Positions 51,286-59,994 of a stretch of 64,000 bases of DNA are shown here, in pieces; positions within the stretch are counted from its first letter, which is position 1, and every line of letters begins with the position of its first letter. The notes beneath the pieces were generated by a model. The model had not been told where the DNA came from. It did not search any database and worked only from the letters and a program-made list of their open reading frames with translations. This stretch comes from Streptomyces specialis (GTDB taxonomy: Bacteria > Actinomycetota > Actinomycetes > Streptomycetales > Streptomycetaceae), in the NCBI RefSeq assembly GCF_001493375.1, contig NZ_LN929755.1, forward strand, positions 121,161 through 185,160, in the 5' to 3' direction. The position numbers and the translations under genes were made by a program.

Positions 51286-52464
51286 TCAGACCGTCCAGCA
51301 GTCGGCCGGGTCGTCCAGCCAGGCTCGCTGTCCCTCGGCGGTGACGGTGAGGCCGAAGCGTGTGTGATCGGGCTTGCCACGGGCGTCCCACCATCGGTAG
51401 GCGGTCTCCACCTCATCCCACAAGCGCCGGGGGCCCGACTGCCAGACCCGTGCTTCGCCACGCTCATCGCTGAACATCACGCATGCCCAGGATCGGTCAC
51501 CGAGCCCGTAGAACCACACCGGGCGAACCCCGTCTCGCTTGTCGGCCACAGCCTGGACGCAGTCCCGCACACGGAGCCCCAGAGCAAAGGGGAGGGCGGT
51601 GTACCTCCCGGTGAGGAATTCTGCTTCCGTGATGTCCGTGGTGGACGTGTCGGCCCGGGCCATGGCCTTCTCCGGGACGTATGCGTCGTGGACCGGTAGC
51701 GACACCCGCTGAGCGCGCAGTTTCATGAACTCCACGGGACGTGTGAAGTGTCCCGAAGCCTCTCCGACCCCGACGACCAGCCGGGCGACGGCATCCGCGT
51801 TGCTGTAGTGGGTGCCCCACGGAGCGACGATCAGGCCGCCGCGCCGGGTCTGTTCGATCCAGGCCGGCGGAATCTCCCGGACTCCCACAGTGGCCAGAAT
51901 CCGGTCATAAGGTGCCTTGGCGGCGTGGCCCTCGAACCCGTCGCCCGCGACCACCTCCGGATACAGCCCGGCCGCGTGGAGCCGTTCGTGGGCCCGCCGT
52001 GACAGGAAATGGTCCACCTCAATCGTGGTCACCCGGTCGTGTCCGCACCGGTGGAACAAAGCTCCGGCGGTCTCGCCGGTGCCGGTGCCGACATCGAGCA
52101 CGCGCATCCCCTGGTCCACGTCCAAGGTCCGAAGCATGGCGTACACGACGGAGGGCATGGAGGAGGAACTGGTCGATACCCTCCCCGGCGCGGTACCGGA
52201 ATGCTCGCCTTCATCCCATTGCGTCACGATGGGGACGTTGGTGTCTGCGGCGGCGTACCACGCGTTCGGGTCGTCCGCCCGGTCCACGACGACGCTCTTA
52301 CGCGTGTCCATGTCGAACGGCCACATCTGGTCAGGCAGGAAGGCCGCCCGGTCCACAGCCGCGAAGGTCGGCGTCCAGTCCGACGTCATCGATCCTGTCT
52401 CCAGGAGGACACGCCCCAGCTCCTTTCGGCCGGGGCGGTCCATCTGTACGGAGCCGGGCTTCAC
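51286..52464 (-). CDS. PIMT-like methyltransferase (inverted copy)
   Basis: Exact inverted copy of the gene at 34593-35771; GTG start coupled to the peptide gene, alternative ATG at 52443. Confidence 0.8.
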   Translation of the reverse strand: MKPGSVQMDRPGRKELGRVLLETGSMTSDWTPTFAAVDRAAFLPDQMWPFDMDTRKSVVVDRADDPNAWYAAADTNVPIVTQWDEGEHSGTAPGRVSTSSSSMPSVVYAMLRTLDVDQGMRVLDVGTGTGETAGALFHRCGHDRVTTIEVDHFLSRRAHERLHAAGLYPEVVAGDGFEGHAAKAPYDRILATVGVREIPPAWIEQTRRGGLIVAPWGTHYSNADAVARLVVGVGEASGHFTRPVEFMKLRAQRVSLPVHDAYVPEKAMARADTSTTDITEAEFLTGRYTALPFALGLRVRDCVQAVADKRDGVRPVWFYGLGDRSWACVMFSDERGEARVWQSGPRRLWDEVETAYRWWDARGKPDHTRFGLTVTAEGQRAWLDDPADCWTV

Positions 52465-52619
52465 TTGCGGTGCGTCCCGTTGCCGGGCGGGGTCTCCCCG
52501 TCCGGGGAAGGCGGCTCCTGCGGCGGTGTCCAAGGGGTGCCCGGGTAACCGTCGTCCCCGTCCTGTTCCCCTCCGCCGTGTCCTCCGTCCGCAGCGGTGA
52601 TGATCCGGGCATTGCGCAT
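52461..52619 (-). CDS. Asp-Gly-rich candidate RiPP precursor (inverted copy)
   Basis: Exact inverted copy of the 52-residue peptide gene at 34438-34596, with the same ribosome site and stop-start overlap. Confidence 0.58.
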   Translation of the reverse strand: MRNARIITAADGGHGGGEQDGDDGYPGTPWTPPQEPPSPDGETPPGNGTHRK

Positions 52620-52985
52620 GTCGTGCCCTCCTCGCTCATGACTGTCCATCGGTGACGCGGGAACCGGCCCCGGCCGCTCGACCTGTCCGGGGTTCCACCA
52701 CCGGGCCGGTCGGCATCATCGGGTCGCGGACATGCGTGCCGAGCATCTGTCCCGCGTACCAACCGTTCCTTGCCGCCGCCTCGGGGCGGAGGAGCGCCCG
52801 TCGGGGCGCTTCCGGCCTCCGTGGTGACGACACTAGCGACGGCGGAGTCGCAACTCCGAGCAGATTGCACACGGTTGCAGTGGAATCACCTGAGCGAGCC
52901 CCTCGCGAGTTCGGTGGTCATGCGGGTGCGCCTTTCTGAAGGGGGTTGGCCGGCGCGAGCGATGGCGCGGGCCTGCCTGGTGACG
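52620..52985. other. Intergenic region (inverted copy)
   Basis: Mirror of 34072-34437. It holds only the 11-codon frame noted there; nothing else is supported. Confidence 0.35.
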
Positions 52986-53267
52986 TCAGTCGTTCCACGT
53001 GGAGAGTGGGCGGTGGAGGCGGGAGGCTTCGGCCGGGGCTCGGAGTGGGATGTCCCATTCGGTGAACCGGCGTCGCAGGGTGGTCTCGGAGACGGCGAAG
53101 GACTGGGCGAGGGAGGCGAGGGATTCGCCCTCCTCGTACCGCCGGATCGCGGCCTCCTTCGGGACGGGACGGCGCCGGGGCAAGTAGATCTGGGCGTCGC
53201 AGCCGGCGCAGAACTTGGCGCCGTCGCGCTCCTCCAGCTTCCGGTGCGGGCACCTGGCGGTCGTCAC
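52986..53267 (-). CDS. Zinc-ribbon plus HTH small protein (inverted copy)
   Basis: Exact inverted copy of the 93-residue gene at 33790-34071. Confidence 0.7.
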   Translation of the reverse strand: MTTARCPHRKLEERDGAKFCAGCDAQIYLPRRRPVPKEAAIRRYEEGESLASLAQSFAVSETTLRRRFTEWDIPLRAPAEASRLHRPLSTWND

Positions 53268-53599
53268 TCGCCCGCCCCCTCCGCCACCAGCCGCAGCGCG
53301 GTGGCGAGTCGCACGGCGGCGACCAGGCCGCACCGGCCCAGCTCGATCACCGGCGGCCCGGTGAGCGACACGGTGGGCGTCGGCAGGGCGATTCCCGCCG
53401 CTTCCAGGGCGTCGGACAGGTCCGCACGGACGTCCTCGACCGCCAACGGCCGCAACGCACCGGCCGCGACGGACCATTCCCGGCCGCCGTTGACGGGCCG
53501 CAGCATGAAGTACGGCCCGGCCATGCCCATGTAGACGCCCACCGTGTCCCGGCCGAGATCCCGTACGAGTTGCCCCACGCGGGGCGACATGTCGCCCAT
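53264..53599 (-). CDS. Small hypothetical protein (inverted copy)
   Basis: Exact inverted copy of the 111-residue gene at 33458-33793. Confidence 0.68.
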   Translation of the reverse strand: MGDMSPRVGQLVRDLGRDTVGVYMGMAGPYFMLRPVNGGREWSVAAGALRPLAVEDVRADLSDALEAAGIALPTPTVSLTGPPVIELGRCGLVAAVRLATALRLVAEGAGE

Positions 53600-53658
53600 C
53601 TCCACTCCTTCGTCGTCACTGCTTGCGCACCAAGCACAACGCAGAGCAGCATGTGAGC

Positions 53659-53688
53659 GGTACCGTCGTGTGAGGGACGGGCTGTCAA
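53659..53688 (-). promoter_or_regulatory. Candidate promoter (inverted copy)
   Basis: Mirror of the TTGACA element and CGGTACCG palindrome at 33369-33398. Confidence 0.32.
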
Positions 53689-53734
53689 GTGGTTCCGCAA
53701 GGCATCAATGCCATCAACGAGGTTCGGTGAACTG

Positions 53735-55072
53735 ATGGGTGAGCGCACGCCAAACGTCAGGCTGGAAAGACTCTTCAAGCAATCACGCCTGCGCGGCGAC
53801 CAGTTCGCCAGGGCGGTGAACCGGCTGGCCGGGCAGTCGGGCGTCCGGCTCCATTACCGGCAGCCTTCCGTGAGCAACTGGCTGGCGGGCACGATGCCCC
53901 GCGAGGAGGCACGCCCGTTCATCGTCGAAGTCCTGTCACGACGGCTGGGCCGCCCGGTCACCCACGTTGACGCGGGTTTTCCCCCGCCCGCCGAGGATCC
54001 GAACAGCCGGGCGGGTATGGGTACGGTCGAGGAGTTGATCGATCTTTGTAGGAGTGATATGGATCCCTCCCGACGCGGGATACTGCACATCAGTCTCTAC
54101 TCCGCCGCACTGTCCATTCCCGGGTGGCATGACGTGGTGGGCCGCCTGGAAGCCGTTCAGGGGCAACAGGTCCGGCGCATCGGCATGGCCGATGTCGAGG
54201 CGGTGACCAGCATGACGGATCTGCTGAGCCAGCGGGACACCCAGTTCGGCGGTCGCGAGACGCGCCCGATGGCAGCGGTCTTCCTGGCCAACACCGTGGC
54301 TGCGCACCTGCGGGCGGACGCGTCCGAGGACGTGCGCACGGCCATGCTCTCCGCCGCGTCGAACCTCTGCTTCGTCACCGGCTGGATGGCCATGGACGAA
54401 GGCGCGCATGGACTCGCCCAGCGGTACTACGTCAAGGGGCTGGAACTGGCCGGTGCCGCCGAGGACCACCTGCTGTACTGCACCATCCTCCGGGGAATGT
54501 CCGTCCAGGCGCTGGGCGTTGGTGACGCCCCCACCGCGCTCCGGCTGGCGACCGCCGCAGCGGTCACCCCGGACGCCGATCACCGGACCCGCGCGTTCTT
54601 CGCGGGACACCAGGCACATGCCTACGCGGCCTCGGGAGAACGGCAGAACGCCCTCCGCGCCATCCGTGTCACGGAGACGTCCATGGACAAGGCGGAGACC
54701 AAGACACGTGGCTACGGTCCGGACACGGTCGCTTACCACGTGGCCGAAGTCCGGTACGGGCTGGGCGACGTGGCGGGAAGCCTGGAGTCCCTTGGGCTGC
54801 ACAGCAAGCTGGTGGACACACGGCGCCGCCGTACCCGGGTCAGGTGCGGCGCGCTCCTGGCGGAACGGCAGTTGGAGCTTGGCCACCTCGAAGCAGCCTG
54901 CGCCACCTGGCACGGTGTACTCGATGACTACCCCTACCTCCAGTCCGGCTACGCCGACGAGCGCGTGGCCACCATGAAAGCCCGCCTGCGCCCCTACCTC
55001 TCCAATGCCACAGCCCGCACCCTCCACGAACGTTCCCGAACCCTCAACACCCCCCGCCCCACACCCGCGTGA
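53735..55072 (+). CDS. XRE-type HTH and TPR regulator (inverted copy)
   Basis: Exact inverted copy of the gene at 31985-33322, 445 residues; the alternative upstream ATG is at 53708. The internal AGGAG-TGAT-ATG is at 54051-54062. Confidence 0.78.
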   Translation: MGERTPNVRLERLFKQSRLRGDQFARAVNRLAGQSGVRLHYRQPSVSNWLAGTMPREEARPFIVEVLSRRLGRPVTHVDAGFPPPAEDPNSRAGMGTVEELIDLCRSDMDPSRRGILHISLYSAALSIPGWHDVVGRLEAVQGQQVRRIGMADVEAVTSMTDLLSQRDTQFGGRETRPMAAVFLANTVAAHLRADASEDVRTAMLSAASNLCFVTGWMAMDEGAHGLAQRYYVKGLELAGAAEDHLLYCTILRGMSVQALGVGDAPTALRLATAAAVTPDADHRTRAFFAGHQAHAYAASGERQNALRAIRVTETSMDKAETKTRGYGPDTVAYHVAEVRYGLGDVAGSLESLGLHSKLVDTRRRRTRVRCGALLAERQLELGHLEAACATWHGVLDDYPYLQSGYADERVATMKARLRPYLSNATARTLHERSRTLNTPRPTPA

Positions 55073-55156
55073 CGGGAAGTGACCGCCAGGCGTTCTGGCC
55101 CTGGCCGTTACCGTCTGAGACCATTGCCGCACGAACGGTAGACGTCAGGGAGTGGT

Positions 55157-55474
55157 ATGGACGCCATCAACGCCCTCATGGAGGGTGTCCGCGACGATGA
55201 CGAGACCGCGCCCGACGGCAGTCTCGATGTCGGTGCTGCCGCAGCGGAGTTGAGGGCGCTGGCCGCGCGGGTCGGGTCGGAGCGCCGGCGTGTCGCGCTC
55301 ACCGATGGAGACGAGGTGCTGGCGCTCATGATCAGCACGGCGGACTGGGAAGACCTGCGCGACGCGTTGGCCCTCGCCCGAAACGAAATCGCCCGGCTGC
55401 GGGGCGAGGACGACAGCCTGAATCACGAGGATGTCGTCTCCGAGTTGCGGGGCTGGGGCGGGGATGACGCGTGA
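55157..55474 (+). CDS. Phd/YefM-like antitoxin (inverted copy)
   Basis: Exact inverted copy of the gene at 31583-31900, 105 residues. Confidence 0.8.
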   Translation: MDAINALMEGVRDDDETAPDGSLDVGAAAAELRALAARVGSERRRVALTDGDEVLALMISTADWEDLRDALALARNEIARLRGEDDSLNHEDVVSELRGWGGDDA

Positions 55475-55725
55475 GCAGGGTGACGTGGTCCTCCGGGGCT
55501 AAGAGATCACTGGCGAAATACCAAAAGGACGACCCCGGCGGGGTTGATCACGTACTCGACGCGGTGAACCTGCTGAGGAAGAATCCACGGCCGCCCGGGG
55601 CGCAGCCCTATGGCTCTGATCATTTGCGCATTCATGTCGGCCGTTATCGCGTGCTGTATCGGATCGTCAGCAACGAGCCGCTGATCGTGGGTATCGAGAC
55701 TGTGGGGCGTGTGCCGAAACCCTGA
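55471..55725 (+). CDS. RelE/ParE-superfamily toxin (inverted copy)
   Basis: Exact inverted copy of the gene at 31332-31586, 84 residues, GTG start coupled to the antitoxin stop. Confidence 0.86.
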   Translation: MSRVTWSSGAKRSLAKYQKDDPGGVDHVLDAVNLLRKNPRPPGAQPYGSDHLRIHVGRYRVLYRIVSNEPLIVGIETVGRVPKP

Positions 55726-55817
55726 TTTCTGCCGTGACCCCGGTCATCCGACTTCCCCAGTCCTGACCGGCGGGTATCAGTACCGTCGAGGAACTGGTGG
55801 ACCTTTGTAGGAGTGAT

Positions 55818-56840
55818 ATGGATCCCTCCCGACGCGGGGTACTGCACGTCAGTCTCTACTCGGCCGCGCTGTCCATTCCCGGGTGGCATGACGTCGTGGG
55901 CCGCCTAGAAGCCGTCCAGGGGCAACAGGTCCGGCGCATCGGCATGGCCGACCTCGAGGCGGTGACCAGCATGACGGATTTGCTGGATCGCAGGGACGGT
56001 GAGTTCGGTGGGCGTGACACCCGGCCGGTCGCCGCGAGTTTCCTGATCAACACCGTGGCGCCCTGCCTGCGGGCAGAAGGCTCGGAGGAGGTGCGCACGG
56101 CCCTGCTCTCCGCGGCGTCAAACCTCTGCTATCTCACCGGCTGGATGGCTGTGGACGAGGGCGCGCACGGTCTCGCCCAGCGGTACTACGCCAAGGCCCT
56201 GGAACTCGCCGGTGCCGCCGAGGACCACCTGCTGTACTGCACCATCCTCCGGGGAATGTCCGTCCAGGCGATGAGCCTCGGAGACGCCTCCACCGCACTG
56301 CGCCTGTCCACCGCCGCCACGGCAGCCCCGGACGCCGGGCCACGGAGGCGCTCGTTCTTCGCGGGACAGCACGCACACGTCCTGGCCGCCAACGGCGACG
56401 GCAAAAAGGCGCTCCGGGCCCTGGCGGAGACCGAGACCGCGATGGAGCAGGCGGAGAACCGGGGAGAGGGCTCAGGCCAGTTCGGCCCGTCAACGGTGGC
56501 TCAGATCACCGCCCAGGTCCGCTACGAGCTGGGCGATGTCGCCGGGAGCGTGGCGTCCCTGGAGTTGCACTCCAGGCTCTTGGACAAACACCGACGCCGC
56601 GCGCGGGTCCGCTTCAATGCCCACCTGGCGGAACGGCAGTTGGAGCTTGGCCACCTCGAAGCAGCCTGCGCCACCTGGCACGGCGTCCTGGACGAATATC
56701 CCTACCTCCAGTCCGGCCAGGCCGACGAACGCGTGGCCACCATGAAGGCCCGCCTGCGCCCCTACCTCTCCAACGCCACAGCCCGCACCCTCCACGAACG
56801 CTCCCGAACCCTCAACACCCCCCGACCGACACCCGCGTGA
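55818..56840 (+). pseudogene. HTH-less TPR regulator copy (inverted copy)
   Basis: Exact inverted copy of 30217-31239, 340 residues; an alternative GTG start lies at 55797. Confidence 0.72.
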
Positions 56841-56961
56841 CGGGGAGCGACGACCACGACGGGAGACAGGCGCGGCACACCGCCCCGCCGCCGGGGATAC
56901 GTCGGTGGACGGCGCGCATCGCCCGCATACGACAACGGTGTTCTCCGCCCGCCCAGTCGGC

Positions 56962-56990
56962 GGACCGGCCCGTGACACGAGGACCGGTCC
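56962..56990. terminator. Hairpin (inverted copy)
   Basis: Mirror of the hairpin at 30067-30095. Confidence 0.4.
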
Positions 56991-57014
56991 ACCGGGTGAG
57001 CCGGGTGGTGATGG

Positions 57015-57443
57015 CTACGGGAGCAGCTTGATCGACCAGTACTCGGCGATCGAACCGTGGGCCGCCTGATCCGGGTGGAGCGTCACGGGGCAGTCGGTGC
57101 CGGCGATGTCGTGGCAGAGTTGTACGCGGTCATCACCGAACTGGTTGTTCCAAATGGTGTGATCGCCACGGTTGACGCCGATGACGTAGGTGCCGTAATC
57201 GGAATAGCGACCCTCGGGCACCGAGTTGCCCATGACGATCAGCGAATCCCAGACACAGACAGTGCCGGGGCGACAGACATCGTTGAAGTCCCATCCGGAC
57301 CCGATTTCCCCGGGGCTGTAATCGATGTACATCGCCGAGGCGGGAGTCGCGGCGAACACGGTCATGGCCAGTGCGCCGGCGATGGCCGCGGGCACCGTGA
57401 AACGGCGCCGCCGCAGGCTCTTGAGGGGGTTTTTGAACTTCAT
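57015..57443 (-). CDS. Small secreted protein (inverted copy)
   Basis: Exact inverted copy of the gene at 29614-30042, 142 residues with a Sec signal peptide. Confidence 0.68.
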   Translation of the reverse strand: MKFKNPLKSLRRRRFTVPAAIAGALAMTVFAATPASAMYIDYSPGEIGSGWDFNDVCRPGTVCVWDSLIVMGNSVPEGRYSDYGTYVIGVNRGDHTIWNNQFGDDRVQLCHDIAGTDCPVTLHPDQAAHGSIAEYWSIKLLP

Positions 57444-57941
57444 GACGGTCCCTTCCTGTCGTTCGAGATCGCGACGGACTTCGGCCCCGCCGCGCGCATG
57501 AGTCGGCGTCACAGGGGCTTCGAGGATCTCGGGACTACGCACGTGGACACGTCACACCGCCCTCGGCGTGTGTGCGTGTGCGACCGGGAACAGCTTGCCT
57601 GGACGGTGCTGTCGCCGAACGATCGCGCACCGACGGTTCGCCGCATCGGCGCGCGCGATGCGTCACTGCGCACACGTGGTCTTCCCCCCGAAATTCCATG
57701 CTGATCCAGCACGGTCCGCAGTCGCCCATGTTCGCGAGGAAAGGGCGAAGCGTTGCCGCCTGGATGCTGGCATGCGCGGAGGCGCACCGGCCAGACTGTT
57801 CCCGATAGCAAATCAAGTCGGATTGATAAGAGCGAATCTATGGGCAGGCGGAAAGCTCACCGCACCGACCGGACGGGCTCGGGCCGCGACCGTACGGCCC
57901 GCCTCCGGCAGCCGGGTGAGCGGCGCGGCTCCTGCGGCACC
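57444..57941. other. Intergenic region (inverted copy)
   Basis: Mirror of 29116-29613; no gene seen. Confidence 0.4.
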
Positions 57942-58676
57942 ATGGACCCGATGAACGAGACGGATCCGGTCCTGGACGGGGCCGCCGCGCGCGGCATGGC
58001 CGAGCTGGACGCCGCCGTGACCGGGTGCCGGGCCTGTCCGCGGCTGGTCGCGTGGCGGGAGGAGGTCGCGCGGGAGCGGCGGGCGGCGTTCGCGTCGTGG
58101 GAGTACTGGGGCAGGCCGGTGCCCGGGTTCGGGCCCGCCGACGCGCGGCTGCTGGTGATCGGGCTGGCGCCGGCGGCGCACGGCGGGAACCGCACCGGGC
58201 GCATGTTCACCGGGGACCGCTCGGGCGACGTGCTCTACGCCGCCCTGCACGCCGTGGGCCTCGCCAGCCAGGCCACCGCCACCTATCGCGACGACGGGCT
58301 CGCGCTGCGCGGCGTGCGCGTCACGGCGCCCGTGCACTGCGCCCCGCCCGCCAACAAGCCGACGCCCGCCGAGCGCGCGACCTGCCGCCCCTGGCTGCTG
58401 GGCGAACTGCGGCTGCTGCGGCCCCACCTGCGGGCCGTCGTCGTCCTCGGCGCGTTCGGCTGGCAGTCCGCGCTGCCCGCGCTGGCCGAGGCCGGGTGGG
58501 ACGTGCCCCGGCCCCGGCCCGCGTTCGGGCACGGAGTCCGCCTCGACCTCGGTGACCTGCGGGTCTTCGGGTGCTACCACGTCAGCCAGCGCAACACCTT
58601 CACCGGTCGGCTCACCCCCGACATGCTCCTGGACGTCCTTGGCGCGGCCCGGGACGCGGCGGGGCTGGCGCCCTGA
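57942..58676 (+). CDS. Uracil-DNA glycosylase, family 5 type (inverted copy)
   Basis: Exact inverted copy of the gene at 28381-29115, 244 residues. Confidence 0.86.
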   Translation: MDPMNETDPVLDGAAARGMAELDAAVTGCRACPRLVAWREEVARERRAAFASWEYWGRPVPGFGPADARLLVIGLAPAAHGGNRTGRMFTGDRSGDVLYAALHAVGLASQATATYRDDGLALRGVRVTAPVHCAPPANKPTPAERATCRPWLLGELRLLRPHLRAVVVLGAFGWQSALPALAEAGWDVPRPRPAFGHGVRLDLGDLRVFGCYHVSQRNTFTGRLTPDMLLDVLGAARDAAGLAP

Positions 58677-58697
58677 CCGTCCGACGCGGGATATCGC

Positions 58698-58730
58698 GCC
58701 CGGTGTTCCGACGACTACTGTTCACCGGGC
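58698..58730 (+). terminator. Hairpin after glycosylase (inverted copy)
   Basis: Mirror of the GCCCGGTG/CACCGGGC hairpin at 28327-28359. Confidence 0.4.
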
Positions 58731-58759
58731 AGACGCACGGAAGTCGCTTTCGCGGGCCC

Positions 58760-58774
58760 ACTGTGGGGCACAGT
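58760..58774. promoter_or_regulatory. Operator-like inverted repeat (inverted copy)
   Basis: Mirror of ACTGTG-CCC-CACAGT at 28283-28297. Confidence 0.38.
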
Positions 58775-58809
58775 CGGCTTCCTGTCCCAGAACGGTGGAG
58801 CGCGACGGC

Positions 58810-59994
58810 ATGGCAAAGGCGACAAGGGCGTTGTCGGGGCTGCTCGGGGCGCGGCGGCGTGACGCCGCGCGTCAGGAGGAGCTGACGGCGCGGGCGGTGC
58901 GCGGCTGCGCCGAGTACCTCGGAGGCTCGCGCGACGAGCGGCTCGCCGCCGCCATCGGCACCCTCCTGACGGCCGGTCCCGACGAGACGTTCGACGCCCT
59001 GCTCGCCACCGGCAACCGCGCCCTCGAAGCGGGCGGCGAGCGCGAGAACCGGCTCGCCCTGTCCCTCGCCGACACCGCGACCGCGCTCCGCGCCCGGTCG
59101 CGGGGCGCCTGGCGGCTGCGCGGCCTGGCCGCCGAGGCGCTCGGGCGGAACGAGGAGGCGGTCGACGCCTACGAACGGCACCTCGCCCTCCGGCAGGACA
59201 CCGGCGACGGCGAGGACATCGCCCGCCGGCTCGGCGTGCTGAAGGAGATCCGCTCCTGCCTGGAGGACGCGGGCCTCGGCGCCGCGTTCGCCGGGCCCGC
59301 CGCCGAGGCCAGGACGGAGTTCGCCGCCCGCGTCGAGGCCGGGATCTCCGGGCGCGGCGCCGGGGACCCGGAGGTGCGGCGGCTCGCCGCCCGTTACGCG
59401 GCCTACCGGCGGCTGACCGCCGAGGGCCGGATGCCCGACCCGCTCCTCGCCCCCGGCGAGCCCATCGACGTGCCGGGCCTGCGGAGCCGGATAGCCGGCC
59501 GCACCGCCTGCGTCGTCGCGCCCGGGGCCGAGCCGAGCGCCGGGCTCGACCCGTACGACCTCGTGGTGCGGTACGACGCGGCGCCCGACGACGGCCGCAC
59601 CGACCTGCACGCGGTGTCCGTCCGGGGCCGCGCCCCCTGGGAGGGCCCGGCGTGGCGGCACCCGGCGGAGATCCGGCTCGTCTTCGGGGAGTCCGCCGAC
59701 GCGTGGCGGAAGGCGCTGCGCCGCCGCCTCGTGCCGGGCGCGCAGCGGTACTTCGGCGACGCGACGCTGCGCCGGCCGCTGAACGATCCGGCGCTGGTCG
59801 GCGACGGCCGGGCGGACGGCGGCAGCACCGCGTTCGCCGTGATCCGGCTGCTGGACTTCCTCGACGTCAGCCCCCGCATCGACCTCTTCGGCGTGCACCA
59901 CCCGGGGGAGCTGGGCGACGAGGAGCGGGCGTGGGTCATGGCCCACGCGAAGAACGTGAACTGCGGCACCGGGATGAGGATCGCGCTTCGATGA
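58810..59994 (+). CDS. TPR plus GT29-like protein (inverted copy)
   Basis: Exact inverted copy of the gene at 27063-28247, 394 residues. Confidence 0.58.
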   Translation: MAKATRALSGLLGARRRDAARQEELTARAVRGCAEYLGGSRDERLAAAIGTLLTAGPDETFDALLATGNRALEAGGERENRLALSLADTATALRARSRGAWRLRGLAAEALGRNEEAVDAYERHLALRQDTGDGEDIARRLGVLKEIRSCLEDAGLGAAFAGPAAEARTEFAARVEAGISGRGAGDPEVRRLAARYAAYRRLTAEGRMPDPLLAPGEPIDVPGLRSRIAGRTACVVAPGAEPSAGLDPYDLVVRYDAAPDDGRTDLHAVSVRGRAPWEGPAWRHPAEIRLVFGESADAWRKALRRRLVPGAQRYFGDATLRRPLNDPALVGDGRADGGSTAFAVIRLLDFLDVSPRIDLFGVHHPGELGDEERAWVMAHAKNVNCGTGMRIALR